A program made the translations under genes and the position numbers. DNA of 33,659 bases from Actinomycetota bacterium. GTDB taxonomy: Bacteria > Bacillota > Desulfotomaculia > Desulfotomaculales > Desulfocucumaceae. The stretch covers positions 1-33,659 of the forward strand of contig JAMCVT010000065.1 in assembly GCA_023475565.1 (NCBI GenBank), written 5' to 3'. Under the pieces are notes generated by a model. The model was not told where the DNA came from and made no database searches. It was given only the letters and a program-made list of their open reading frames with translations. Shown here piece after piece: positions 24,972 to 33,304 of the stretch. Positions within the stretch are counted from its first letter, which is position 1. Every line of letters begins with the position of its first letter.

Positions 24972-27900
24972 TTAAAAAGCGGCGTCAATCTGGCTATAGA
25001 GCTCTTCGTTGTTGTAGTGCTTTAGTGAAATAGCCCCTGTCGGACACTTTGCGTTGCAAAGACCATCTCCTTTACAGAGTACGGGATTAACTACAGCTTT
25101 ATCATGAAACTCTATGGCGCCATACGCACAAACTGTGAGACATGCCCTGCACGAAATACACTTACTCTCATCAACCTCACAAACAGAGCCGGAGGCTACG
25201 ACTGTATCATGTGAGAGAAGCGTTAAGGCCCGGCCGGCAGCCCCATAAGCCTGGCTAACTGTTTCTGATATAAGCTTGGGATAGTGGGCTATCCCACACA
25301 GGTAAACGCCTTCCGCGCCAAAGTCAACGGGTCTTAACTTGACATGGGCTTCCTGGAAGAATTCATCCGGGCTCAAGGATACCTTGAATAATCCGGCTAT
25401 TTCTTTTCTGTCCGCGGAGGGAATAACGGCGGCGGCTAAAACGAGTGCGTCGGCATCTATTTCAAGCTTGCTCCCTAGAATATAATCGGTCACGGTAACC
25501 TTTAAGACGGGCCGGCCTTCATCGGACTCACCGGGTTCCACCTCGGGTTTAGCATCGGGCTCGTAGCGGATGAACCTGATATCTTTACTTGCTGCTTTCC
25601 GGTAATAATCTTCTTTGAACCCATAGGTTCTGATATCCCGGAAGAGAATATAGATGTCCATGTCGGGGTTTATTTCTTTTAGTTTCAAGGCGTTCTTTAT
25701 GGACTCGCTGCAACAGATCCGGCTGCAGTAGTTTCTGTCTTCATTTCTGCAGCCTACGCATTGGATTATCACCAGGCTCTGGGAGTTAATGAGCTTTTCT
25801 TCTCCTTTGGCGATTTGCTCCTCCAACTCCAGGTGGGTCATTACGCGATCGTCTTCTCCATAAAGGTATTCGGTGGGTTTATATACTTCAGCGCCGGTAG
25901 CGATGACGGCGGCTCCGTGTTTTATTTCTGTGATTCCTCGCTCAGACTTCACTTTGGTTACGAAGTTACCAACATAGCCGCCGGCCTCTATGAAGGTGGC
26001 ATTGGTATATACATGGATTAAGGGATGCTGATAGACCTTGCGTGTAAGATCACGCAGATATGCCTGAACATCCAGCCCTTCCAGGGTGTAATGGATTTTT
26101 CGGGCGATTCCACCCAGGTCGGTATCCTTTTCCACCAGGTGAACTTCATGTCCCTGCTCGGCTATGGAGAGTGCGCTGGTCATGCCGGCCACGCCTCCTC
26201 CGACCACCAGCGCGGCCTTGCTGACGGGCAGGTCAAATTCCTGCAAGGGTTCTAAACGGCGAGCACGGGCAACGGCCATCCGGATTATTTCTTTTGTTTT
26301 TTGGGTGGCCTCTTCCTTTTCTTTGGAGTGGACCCAGGAGCAGTGTTCTCTAATATTAGCAAAGTCGAAATAATATTGGTTGATTCCTGCTTCCCGAAGG
26401 GTATCGCGGAATAGCGGTTCGTGTGTTCTGGGGGTGCAGGCGGCGACAACCACGCGATTGAGCCCCTTTTCCTGGATCGAGTTTGATATATGCTTTGCAG
26501 CGTCGGTAGAACATATGAAAAGGTTGTCTTCAGCGTGAACAACATTGGGTAAGGTCTTGGCATATTCAACTGCGGAAGGAACATTTACCACTCTTCCGAT
26601 ATTAGCTCCACAATGACACACATAGACACCCACCCTGGGCTCCTCTTGCGAGACATCTTTTTCAGTCGGAAATATTCTTTCTTTGGCCAGCTTCCCACGC
26701 CGGAAGTCAAGGAGTTGACCACATTGGGAGCTGGCCCCGCTGGCGGTCACAACCGACTCGGGGATATCCAGGGGACCCTGGAAGGCTCCGCTTATAAAGA
26801 TTCCCGGACGGGAGGTCTCCATGGGATTAACGGGATTGGTTTTACAGAATCCGTGGGAATTGAGCTCGATGCCGAACTTGTTAGCCAGGCCATTAAAGTC
26901 AGCAGGAGGGTTCAATCCGACGGATAGTACTACCATATCGAATTCTTCCTCTTTTACTCCATCGTCGGGGGTAGAATACCGTATGGTTACATTTTTGCTT
27001 TCCGGGATCTCTTTTCCTATTGATGTGTAGCTTCTTATAAATCGAACCCCGGGAAGTTTCTCTGTTCTTTGGTAGAATCGCTCGAAATCCTTGCCATAGG
27101 AACGAATATCGTTATGGAATATGGTACACTCGGCCTCGGCGTCATGGTCTTTGGTCAAAATCACCTGTTTCTGGGCATACGTGCAGCATACGGCTGAACA
27201 ATAGCTGTTGCCGCCGGGGATAACCTGTCTGGAACCGACGCACTGAATCCAGGCTACTTTATGTGGATGCTTCTTGTCGGTAGCGCGCAGTATCTCACCT
27301 TCGTATGGCCCGGTGGAGCATAATAGCCGTTCGTAGTCAAGACTGGTTACCACGTTCTCAAACTTTCCGTAGCCATAGTCCTCCCTCAACTTGGGATCAA
27401 AGGGCTCAAAGCCGGGAGAAAGAACTATCGCCCCTACTTTTACTTCTACCTTCTCTGCCTTTTGGTTGAAATCTATGGCGTCAGTCTTGCAGACTCCCTG
27501 GCAAATGGTGCATGTCTTATCTTTGAGGTAACGGCAACTTTCATCTATATAAGTGACAAGGGGAGTCGCTTGAGAAAAGTAAATATGGATGGCTTTATTA
27601 TCCGATATCTCTTGATTAAATTTATCAGGGTACTTGACCGGGCAGTATTCTACACAGACTGTACAGCCCGTGCATTTGCTCTCATCAATATATCTGGGCT
27701 TTTTAATCAGGGTTACCTTAAAGTCTCCTGTTTCCCCTTCTATACTGTCAACTTCTGTATAGGTCATGATCTCTATGTTGGGATGCCTGTTGCATTCGGT
27801 AAACTTTGGCGATTCAATGCACATGGAGCAGTCATTGGTGGGAAAGGTCTTGTCAAGCTGAGCCATGTGGCCGCCAATACTCGGCGCTTTTTCAACCAGG

Positions 27901-28043
27901 TAAACTTTAAATCCCGCGGTGGCAAGATCAAGGGCGGCTTGTATACCGCTGATCCCTCCGCCGACAACCATTACGTCTCCAAAATTACTGCCTGCAAGAC
28001 TTTTAACAAGCTGTCCTTCAATTCTTTCCAGTTCTTTTTCCAT
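24972..28043 (-). CDS. bamE: Benzoyl-CoA reductase complex subunit BamE (double HdrA-like flavoprotein)
   Basis: At 1023 residues it is about twice a simple FAD module. The first half has VVGGGISGIQAALDLATAG (27-45), the HdrA-type cysteines of NDCSMCIESPKFTEC (72, 75, 84) and a ferredoxin motif (CTGCTVCVEYCP). A second FAD domain near residue 620 has VVGGGVAGMTSALSIAEQG and is followed by another HdrA-like cysteine region (CVGCRNEDRNYCSRICC). The C-terminus carries a two-cluster ferredoxin (CISCRACLTVCAYG, CKGDGLCNAKCP). HdrA carries the bifurcating FAD in heterodisulfide reductases; by analogy BamE is the proposed site of flavin-based bifurcation that drives endergonic ring reduction. Related HdrA-like proteins occur in sulfate reducers, but size and neighbours fit BamE. 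Confidence 0.88.
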   Translation of the reverse strand: MEKELERIEGQLVKSLAGSNFGDVMVVGGGISGIQAALDLATAGFKVYLVEKAPSIGGHMAQLDKTFPTNDCSMCIESPKFTECNRHPNIEIMTYTEVDSIEGETGDFKVTLIKKPRYIDESKCTGCTVCVEYCPVKYPDKFNQEISDNKAIHIYFSQATPLVTYIDESCRYLKDKTCTICQGVCKTDAIDFNQKAEKVEVKVGAIVLSPGFEPFDPKLREDYGYGKFENVVTSLDYERLLCSTGPYEGEILRATDKKHPHKVAWIQCVGSRQVIPGGNSYCSAVCCTYAQKQVILTKDHDAEAECTIFHNDIRSYGKDFERFYQRTEKLPGVRFIRSYTSIGKEIPESKNVTIRYSTPDDGVKEEEFDMVVLSVGLNPPADFNGLANKFGIELNSHGFCKTNPVNPMETSRPGIFISGAFQGPLDIPESVVTASGASSQCGQLLDFRRGKLAKERIFPTEKDVSQEEPRVGVYVCHCGANIGRVVNVPSAVEYAKTLPNVVHAEDNLFICSTDAAKHISNSIQEKGLNRVVVAACTPRTHEPLFRDTLREAGINQYYFDFANIREHCSWVHSKEKEEATQKTKEIIRMAVARARRLEPLQEFDLPVSKAALVVGGGVAGMTSALSIAEQGHEVHLVEKDTDLGGIARKIHYTLEGLDVQAYLRDLTRKVYQHPLIHVYTNATFIEAGGYVGNFVTKVKSERGITEIKHGAAVIATGAEVYKPTEYLYGEDDRVMTHLELEEQIAKGEEKLINSQSLVIIQCVGCRNEDRNYCSRICCSESIKNALKLKEINPDMDIYILFRDIRTYGFKEDYYRKAASKDIRFIRYEPDAKPEVEPGESDEGRPVLKVTVTDYILGSKLEIDADALVLAAAVIPSADRKEIAGLFKVSLSPDEFFQEAHVKLRPVDFGAEGVYLCGIAHYPKLISETVSQAYGAAGRALTLLSHDTVVASGSVCEVDESKCISCRACLTVCAYGAIEFHDKAVVNPVLCKGDGLCNAKCPTGAISLKHYNNEELYSQIDAAF

Positions 28044-28067
28044 TTCTCTCCACCCTCATCAGTAATT

Positions 28068-28123
28068 GGGGACATTCCTCCGACTACCCCAGACTTGTAC
28101 TCAAGAAGAGGAGGTGTGTCCCC
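28068..28123. repeat. Palindromic repeat copy 2 (fdhD-bamE gap)
   Basis: 56 bp, ends GGGGACA/TGTCCCC, inner arm CCTCC pairing with GGAGG. The core CGACTACCCCAGACTT is shared with copy 4. Confidence 0.85.
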
Positions 28124-28170
28124 CTTCATCTTTTGCCCGCACTGTCCTGGTTCGGCCGGGTCAGCCGCAC

Positions 28171-28968
28171 TTAATTTGTTGAGCAGCCAAGTCGCTCCGG
28201 GTGGGAATACACCAGCAGCCGGCCTCCTCGCGCATGGCCGACCAGGGTAATGCCCAGATCACGGGCAAGCAAAACTGCGCTCCCTGTCGGCGAGTGCCGC
28301 GAAACAACAACCTGGACCTGCATCTTTGCCGCCTTGAGCAACATCTCCGACGAAACGCGACCGGTAGTCAGCAGCAGTCGATCTCTGGTTGCTAGTCCCC
28401 TCAACAGACATTCGCCCTGGATCTTGTCCAAAGTGTTATGCCGTCCGATATCCTCAGCCACTACCAGCAGGTTCCCGGTATCGGACAGAGCTGAAGTGTG
28501 CACGCCGCCACTAAAACGGTACAGATCCATCTTCTCTTGAAGCTGCTTCAGCAGTGACAGCACTTCCGCCGGTGCGGCAACCAGACCCGAATCAACCGTT
28601 CGTCCCTGCGTTTTGAAAGTCGCGCCGCCGCCGCACCCGGAGGTGAGTGTCCGTTTTGTCGGCAATTTATACTCGGGGTTTTTGAGCCTCACATCGGCCA
28701 GCGATTCGTCCTCACACATCCGCATCATCACCACGTCGCCGGTGTCTGAGATGATTCCCTCTGAGTACAGGAATCCGAGAACAAGGAAATTCAGCTTGGT
28801 TGCAGTGCACAGGATGGTGACCAGTTCTTGCTGATTCACATAGATTGTAAGCTCCATCTCGTCAGGCACGTGAACCGAGGTCCTGACCCATCCCTCGTCG
28901 GAAAAGCGATCGCATACTATCTCCGCTGCCGCACTTTTCATATCCGATACTCCAATCGCTTCTCGCAT
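28171..28968 (-). CDS. fdhD: FdhD-type sulfurtransferase for molybdenum/tungsten cofactor
   Basis: FdhD carries sulfur from a cysteine desulfurase to the Mo/W-bis-pyranopterin cofactor and is known as essential for active formate dehydrogenase. The 265-residue chain has the family pattern: VPDEMELTIYVNQQELVTILCT, LVLGFLYSEGII, then the sulfur-carrier loop TSGCGGGATF with a single Cys112 (as in many non-enteric homologues), FSGGVHTSAL, AEDIGRHNTLDKI, TTGRVSSEML and SRHSPTGSAVLLA. AAAGGAGC precedes the ATG. No formate dehydrogenase is in the window. The gene sits inside the bam operon, between bamD and bamE, so it may sulfurate the tungsten cofactor of BamB; this is inference from position only. 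Confidence 0.93.
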   Translation of the reverse strand: MREAIGVSDMKSAAAEIVCDRFSDEGWVRTSVHVPDEMELTIYVNQQELVTILCTATKLNFLVLGFLYSEGIISDTGDVVMMRMCEDESLADVRLKNPEYKLPTKRTLTSGCGGGATFKTQGRTVDSGLVAAPAEVLSLLKQLQEKMDLYRFSGGVHTSALSDTGNLLVVAEDIGRHNTLDKIQGECLLRGLATRDRLLLTTGRVSSEMLLKAAKMQVQVVVSRHSPTGSAVLLARDLGITLVGHARGGRLLVYSHPERLGCSTN

Positions 28969-28998
28969 GTTTAGCTCCTTTGTCCCCTATCATACGTT

Positions 28999-29049
28999 GG
29001 GGACATTCCTCCGACCCCAAAGGAAGGCCCCAAATAGAGGTGTGTCCCC
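28999..29049. repeat. Palindromic repeat copy 3 (bamD-fdhD gap)
   Basis: 51 bp with GGGGACA/TGTCCCC ends and CCTCC near AGAGG inside. Just outside its left end, GTCCCC (28982-28986 region) can also pair with GGGGAC, perhaps a fragment of a further copy. Its core differs from the other four. Confidence 0.8.
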
Positions 29050-29059
29050 ATTCCCGATC

Positions 29060-29115
29060 GGGGACATTCCTTCGACTACCCCAGACTTATACCCAAGAAG
29101 AGAAGGTGTGTCCCC
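29060..29115. repeat. Palindromic repeat copy 4 (bamD-fdhD gap)
   Basis: 56 bp, ends GGGGACA/TGTCCCC, inner arm CCTTC pairing with GAAGG: both sides changed relative to copy 2. It lies 10 bases from copy 3, making a tandem pair. Confidence 0.85.
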
Positions 29116-29120
29116 ATTCC

Positions 29121-30272
29121 TTAGAGCACTTCCTGGAGGATCTCCGTGATGTCCTTAACCTGTATGACGTCATCATAATTCAGTACTACCTTGCTATCCT
29201 CAAAATTAATGATGCAATAGGGGCAGGCAGTAACCAGTTCTTCAGCCCCAAGCCCAACAGCCTCTTTCAGCCTGAGGTTGGAGAATCTTTCGGACTTTGG
29301 AGTTTCAGCCCAAATCCTGCCTCCCCCCATTCCACAACAGAGACTTTCTTCCCGCGACTCGGCCAGCTCAATTAGTTCCAAGCCGGGTATCTTTTTCAGG
29401 ACTTCTCGCGGTTCGTCATATATACCATTATGCCGGCCCAGGTAACATGGGTCATGATACACAACTTTCTTCCCATACTCCTTGCTGATCTGAAGCCTTC
29501 CCTCATTAATCAACTGGAATAAATACTGGGTGATATGGACTATCTCAAAGTTCACCATGAATTCAGGATACTCGTTCTTGAAGGTGTGGTAACAATGAGG
29601 GGATGAAACAAGGATTTTCTTTACCCCGTTTTCGATAAAAGCTTTGATGTTTTCCCTGGCCAGTTGCTTGAATAATTCCTCATTGCCTGTCTTGCGGATG
29701 CTTTCTCCACAGCAATTCTCCTCGGCGCCCAGGATCCCGAAATCTACTCCTGTCTTATTGAGGATCTTGGCCGTGGCGGCGGCTACCTTCTTTAATCTTG
29801 GGTCATAGCTTAAGTAACAGCCGGGGAAATATAAAATTTCCATCCCTTCTTCGAAGGTTTTTACAGAGAGTCCCTTTGCCCAATCCGCCCTCTTTGCCCG
29901 TTCTTCACCGAAGGGGTTGCCATCTCCGGCAAGGCCTGCGCTTGCGGTGCGGACAGGCTTGACAGCGGCTGGGAAAACACCATATCCCGTGGCCATCCTG
30001 CGCAGGGCTATCATGTTTGTTATCTGCTTTACATCCCTTGGGCATCTCTGGGCACACTTTCCGCAGGTGGTACAGCGCCAGATCTCTTCATTTTCTATCT
30101 CAGTCAAGCCAAATGCAGCCTGCCGGATCAGTTTGCGCATACTGAAAGTCCTAACTTTGTTCCAGGGGCATACAGTATCGCATTTCCCGCATTGATAGCA
30201 GAATTTGACTGCCTCTCCACCGCTCTCTTTTATTTCCTCTATTACCTCTTTGATGGGGGCTTCAATCTCCAT
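29121..30272 (-). CDS. bamD: Benzoyl-CoA reductase complex subunit BamD (HdrD-like)
   Basis: A 383-residue protein with an N-terminal two-cluster ferredoxin (C25-x2-C-x2-C-x3-C35 and C67-x2-C-x2-C-x3-C77) and two C-terminal CCG domains. The first has FPGCYLSYDPR and EENCCGESIRKTG, the second HDPCYLGRHNGIYDEPRE and SLCCGMGGGRIW. CCG domains bind the unusual noncubane 4Fe-4S centres in heterodisulfide reductase HdrB/D. Here the protein is expected to carry electrons between BamE and the BamBC active-site unit. GlcF/LarA-type Fe-S oxidoreductases have the same layout, so the assignment leans on its place directly after bamC. Confidence 0.88.
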   Translation of the reverse strand: MEIEAPIKEVIEEIKESGGEAVKFCYQCGKCDTVCPWNKVRTFSMRKLIRQAAFGLTEIENEEIWRCTTCGKCAQRCPRDVKQITNMIALRRMATGYGVFPAAVKPVRTASAGLAGDGNPFGEERAKRADWAKGLSVKTFEEGMEILYFPGCYLSYDPRLKKVAAATAKILNKTGVDFGILGAEENCCGESIRKTGNEELFKQLARENIKAFIENGVKKILVSSPHCYHTFKNEYPEFMVNFEIVHITQYLFQLINEGRLQISKEYGKKVVYHDPCYLGRHNGIYDEPREVLKKIPGLELIELAESREESLCCGMGGGRIWAETPKSERFSNLRLKEAVGLGAEELVTACPYCIINFEDSKVVLNYDDVIQVKDITEILQEVL

Positions 30273-30300
30273 GATTTTTCCTCTTCTTTCACATTAAATT

Positions 30301-30352
30301 GGGGACATGCCTGTCCACAGAGGAATGCACAAGCTTCAGCAGGTGTGTCCCC
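30301..30352. repeat. Palindromic repeat copy 5 (bamC-bamD gap)
   Basis: 52 bp with GGGGACA/TGTCCCC ends and inner CCTG/CAGG; closely related to copy 1 across the core (CTGTCCACAGAGGAAT). Confidence 0.85.
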
Positions 30353-30355
30353 TTA

Positions 30356-30982
30356 TTAGCCCCTCTTTGACATGCGGGCAACTGCATCCACCAGCTTCTG
30401 TAGGCCATATTTGTCTACCAATGATTTCAAGCCTATCTTCATATCGCCCAGCTTCGCTTCTTCTTCGACTTCTTCTTCGCTTTCTTCGCAAGTCAGGGCA
30501 TTAACCATGCACCATTGAACGCACAAGGGCTCTTCTTGGTCTTCGCACATATCGCATTTGAGCGGAAGACCGGAATCGGGTTCTTTGAAAATATCTCTGG
30601 ATGGGCAGGACACGCCACAAAAAGTACATTCCCCATATTTAGTATCACTCTGTTCATATGCACCTTTCTTAGCGGCTGCATCCCACTTCTCATATGCATT
30701 TTTATCAGCGACTGCCTCCCACTGACTTTCATTCAAGCCTCCAGCACTATTCTTTGCATATACATTCCTACCAGCACATTCGGCGTTGGTATAACCACTG
30801 GATATAACTGGAACGAAGATATTATCCAACTCACGTCTAACTACCCGGATTCGAGACCTTGCTGGATTGATAACGCTATATTTCGGACTGGAGTGAGATG
30901 CGGAACAGATCATCTCACATCTCCGACAACCATTACACTTGTCAATATTAATCTTTATTACTTTCTTTTTTTTCTTTACCAT
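30356..30982 (-). CDS. bamC: Benzoyl-CoA reductase subunit BamC (polyferredoxin)
   Basis: A 208-residue iron-sulfur protein that binds BamB and feeds electrons to the tungsten site. Cysteine groups at 16-26 (CNGCRRCEMIC), 119-126 (CTFCGVSC) and 143-165 (CDMCEDQEEPLCVQWC plus a later Cys) fit three 4Fe-4S clusters. The N-terminus is lysine-rich (MVKKKKKVIK). Between the first and second groups it has two adjacent 12-residue repeats, QWEAVADKNAYE and KWDAAAKKGAYE (87-110), encoded by a 36-bp tandem duplication. An acidic stretch (EESEEEVEEEA) precedes the helical C-terminus. It follows bamB by 59 bases with GAGAGGAGTG before the ATG. Confidence 0.88.
   Translation of the reverse strand: MVKKKKKVIKINIDKCNGCRRCEMICSASHSSPKYSVINPARSRIRVVRRELDNIFVPVISSGYTNAECAGRNVYAKNSAGGLNESQWEAVADKNAYEKWDAAAKKGAYEQSDTKYGECTFCGVSCPSRDIFKEPDSGLPLKCDMCEDQEEPLCVQWCMVNALTCEESEEEVEEEAKLGDMKIGLKSLVDKYGLQKLVDAVARMSKRG
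30653..30724 (-). repeat. 36-bp tandem duplication inside bamC
   Basis: Two adjacent 36-base units, related but diverged, each beginning TCATATGCA on the plus strand; they encode the two 12-residue repeats of BamC and keep the frame. Confidence 0.75.
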
Positions 30983-31041
30983 AGCTTATCACTCCTCTCA
31001 TCAGCCTGCTTCTTATACCAAATTACATGCACTATTTGGGT

Positions 31042-33012
31042 TCATTCTTCTTTTAGAATTCCCCTCTTGACAAAGTCCTCATATACGTAATCCAAGCCCA
31101 GTTCATATAAAGACGCTTTCGTAGGAATACCCTGCTTGTCCCAACCCTTATATTCGAAATACCCTTCTAGGAGCTGGGCTTCATACTCGGGAAACCTTTT
31201 CTTCCAATGGTCTTCCGGGGGACGTTCGTCCTCTATAGTTAATCCTCTTCTAATATTGAAAGCCCTGACTAAATTTCGTACTCTCTTGGCTATCAGCCAT
31301 AATCCATCTTCATCGACATCCATTCCGGTCGCATATGAGATGAAAAGAGGGAAATTGTGTATGTGATAGGGAGGTTTATAATGAAAGCCGGACACACCAC
31401 TGCAGATTCCGGTGGTATTGTCAATGTAGCGGATCATCTCCGACCAATCACAAAGTTCACTAGCTAGATCAATAGGTGGCCAGTAGGGCGCCTTAGCATG
31501 TGGTTCTCCCCCCTCAAGAACAAATTGCTTGAACCTTTCTTCCTTTCCAGTGGGAATCTGAATCCAATCCTTTATAAACTCTTCCTGATGTTCCTTATTA
31601 AAAATAGGCGCCTGGGGCACTTGCCCTTCAATTTGAGGGATACAGGTCTTCTCGTCGGTACTGAACCATAAGAAGTAAATTGGGTCCACCTTCCCTAACT
31701 TAATACCTATCTGCAAATGCTTTCTTATGGTGTTATGCTCATAGGCCTCTGCCCCGTTACCAATTTGTCGGGCCGCACTGTAGATACCGTTGGCCAGAAT
31801 ATCACCGATCCCTTCGCGTCTTACGATCCTATCAAGCAGCCAGGAAAACCTCTCTTTTGCATCTGAGGGCATACCTTCCAAGTCCTTATCTGTTAGAATG
31901 CCCGCCTCATAAAGTTCGATAGCAAAGGCTATGGTTTGCGGCATTCCGTATGCATCCACCCCGTATTCCAAAGCACGGCCCGCTATGTCAAGATTCCAGT
32001 CAATATCTTCTATCATGGCTCCCCATGTCCAAATCATTTTCATTGAACATTTCATTGGGATGGTCCGGGATCCTGGCATCTCAACTAGCGCCCCACACTC
32101 AAGCGGGCAATTATAACAACTGGACATACGCTTAATTCGCCTCGTCAAAGTTAGTATAAAGTGTGCTGCGTATTCTTTCGTCCAGAAGCCTTTTCGTCGA
32201 TGACGGGCATTTCCCCAGGCGAAATTGTTAAAATGCCAACTTTCATCTGGCCAGTTCATCGGCCATGGTCCTAACAGCCCAAACCAGGGCGGCTCTATAC
32301 CCTTGATTGGATTTCTCATCCGATGTTCTACATACTTGTTAACTTCATCGCACAGGCCTAAAAATTCAGCCGGTCGGTCAATATAGATGTCCTTTGTACC
32401 CCGCACAGCTATTGCCTTCAACTTTTTGTCTCCCATGATGGCGCCCAAACCCAACCGGGCGGCACTTCCCCTACCAGCCTCGATGGAAGCCATATAGACC
32501 CTGTTTTCACCGGCCAGACCGATACAAGCCACCTCGGCTTTCGGTTCCTTCAACTCCTCTTGAATAAGTTCCATAGTTTCATAGGTGCTTTTACCCAGTA
32601 AATGAGACGCATCGCGTATTTCTACTTTGCCATTGTTTATCCACAAATAAACCCACTCAGATGATTTCCCGCGAATGATTATCCTGTCATAGCCGGCGTG
32701 CTTTAATTCTGTTGCCCAAAAACCACCCATCATTGAAAATCCCATTAAATCGGTCTCAGGAGAAATTGCGGCAATAACGGCGCGCGTGGCGGTAGGGGCT
32801 GGTGTGCCGACTAAGAGACCGGTGTCAAATATCAACAGATTATCGGGAGAAAAAGGTTCAACTTCAGGAGGAACTCTATCCCATAGTATCTTCGCGGCAG
32901 TACCAAGACCTCCCAGATAAAGTTCCGTTAATTTCGGGTCAGATTCTACCCTCTCAACGTTTCCTCGGGATAAATCAATTTCTAAATTATACCCTGCCTC
33001 TGAGCACCTCAT
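31042..33012 (-). CDS. bamB: Class II benzoyl-CoA reductase catalytic subunit BamB (tungstopterin, AOR family)
   Basis: The subunit that reduces benzoyl-CoA (or an analogue) to a cyclic dienoyl-CoA at a W-bis-pyranopterin without ATP. Its 656 residues match BamB length and pattern: NLEIDLSRGNVERV, ELYLGGLGTAAKILWDRVPP, GFSMMGGFW, AGENRVYMASIEAGRGSAAR and GAIMGDKKLKAIAVRGTKD. The 4Fe-4S ligands are C299-x2-C302-x3-C306 (SCYNCPLECG) and Cys in TTGICSG. PDESWH (Glu257, His260) matches the region that lines the BamB pocket. The region FNNFAWGNARHRR departs from the Geobacter sequence as I remember it, so substrate may differ. Ribosome site TAGGAGG, ATG at 33012. Other AOR-family oxidases are less likely given bamC-I downstream. 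Confidence 0.9.
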   Translation of the reverse strand: MRCSEAGYNLEIDLSRGNVERVESDPKLTELYLGGLGTAAKILWDRVPPEVEPFSPDNLLIFDTGLLVGTPAPTATRAVIAAISPETDLMGFSMMGGFWATELKHAGYDRIIIRGKSSEWVYLWINNGKVEIRDASHLLGKSTYETMELIQEELKEPKAEVACIGLAGENRVYMASIEAGRGSAARLGLGAIMGDKKLKAIAVRGTKDIYIDRPAEFLGLCDEVNKYVEHRMRNPIKGIEPPWFGLLGPWPMNWPDESWHFNNFAWGNARHRRKGFWTKEYAAHFILTLTRRIKRMSSCYNCPLECGALVEMPGSRTIPMKCSMKMIWTWGAMIEDIDWNLDIAGRALEYGVDAYGMPQTIAFAIELYEAGILTDKDLEGMPSDAKERFSWLLDRIVRREGIGDILANGIYSAARQIGNGAEAYEHNTIRKHLQIGIKLGKVDPIYFLWFSTDEKTCIPQIEGQVPQAPIFNKEHQEEFIKDWIQIPTGKEERFKQFVLEGGEPHAKAPYWPPIDLASELCDWSEMIRYIDNTTGICSGVSGFHYKPPYHIHNFPLFISYATGMDVDEDGLWLIAKRVRNLVRAFNIRRGLTIEDERPPEDHWKKRFPEYEAQLLEGYFEYKGWDKQGIPTKASLYELGLDYVYEDFVKRGILKEE

Positions 33013-33025
33013 TTTTCGATGCCTC

Positions 33026-33127
33026 CTATGTTCGCGTTTCTATTATTCGAGTTTCTTCTTTATTATCAGCTAAAGTAATTTCAGGATCACCTGTTGCAGT
33101 TTCAATAAATGCACAGGCCTTTTCCCC
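33026..33127 (-). pseudogene. Possible C-terminal remnant of a gene upstream of bamB
   Basis: A 33-codon frame between two stops, reading EKACAFIETATGDPEITLAD and ending KEETRIIETRT just before bamB; its TAG stop overlaps the bamB ribosome site. It has protein-like composition but no ATG, GTG or TTG in frame. It could be the tail of a truncated gene once read into bamB. No family recognised. Confidence 0.3.
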
Positions 33128-33130
33128 CTA

Positions 33131-33304
33131 GCAGCAGTTTACGAAATAAATATTTTTGACCCTATTTTTCATTAAAATAAAAAACCTGCAACCAGCAAGA
33201 ATTGTGGATTCTTAAAAATGAAAACGTAGTGCATAAAAATATAAAACAGAACTATCCATAGCTACGACGAATCACAAAGAGGATATAGTACCTAAAGAAG
33301 AATC
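33131..33304. other. AT-rich non-coding stretch upstream of bamB
   Basis: No gene or clear hairpin. A bam promoter is expected here on the minus strand but I see no convincing sigma-A or sigma-54 match. Confidence 0.4.

Noticed and set aside
27462-28250. 262-codon plus-strand frame
   Set aside because: It is entirely antisense to the bamE start, repeat copy 2 and the fdhD end, all of which are well supported.
24914-30352. CRISPR array from the recurring GGGGACA repeats
   Set aside because: The copies are kilobases apart between genes, are palindromic with variable cores, and there are no spacers or cas genes.
33131-33200. Sigma-54 promoter for bamB
   Set aside because: No TGGCAC-N5-TTGC(A/T) arrangement could be found; CTGGTTGCAGG lacks the required spacing.
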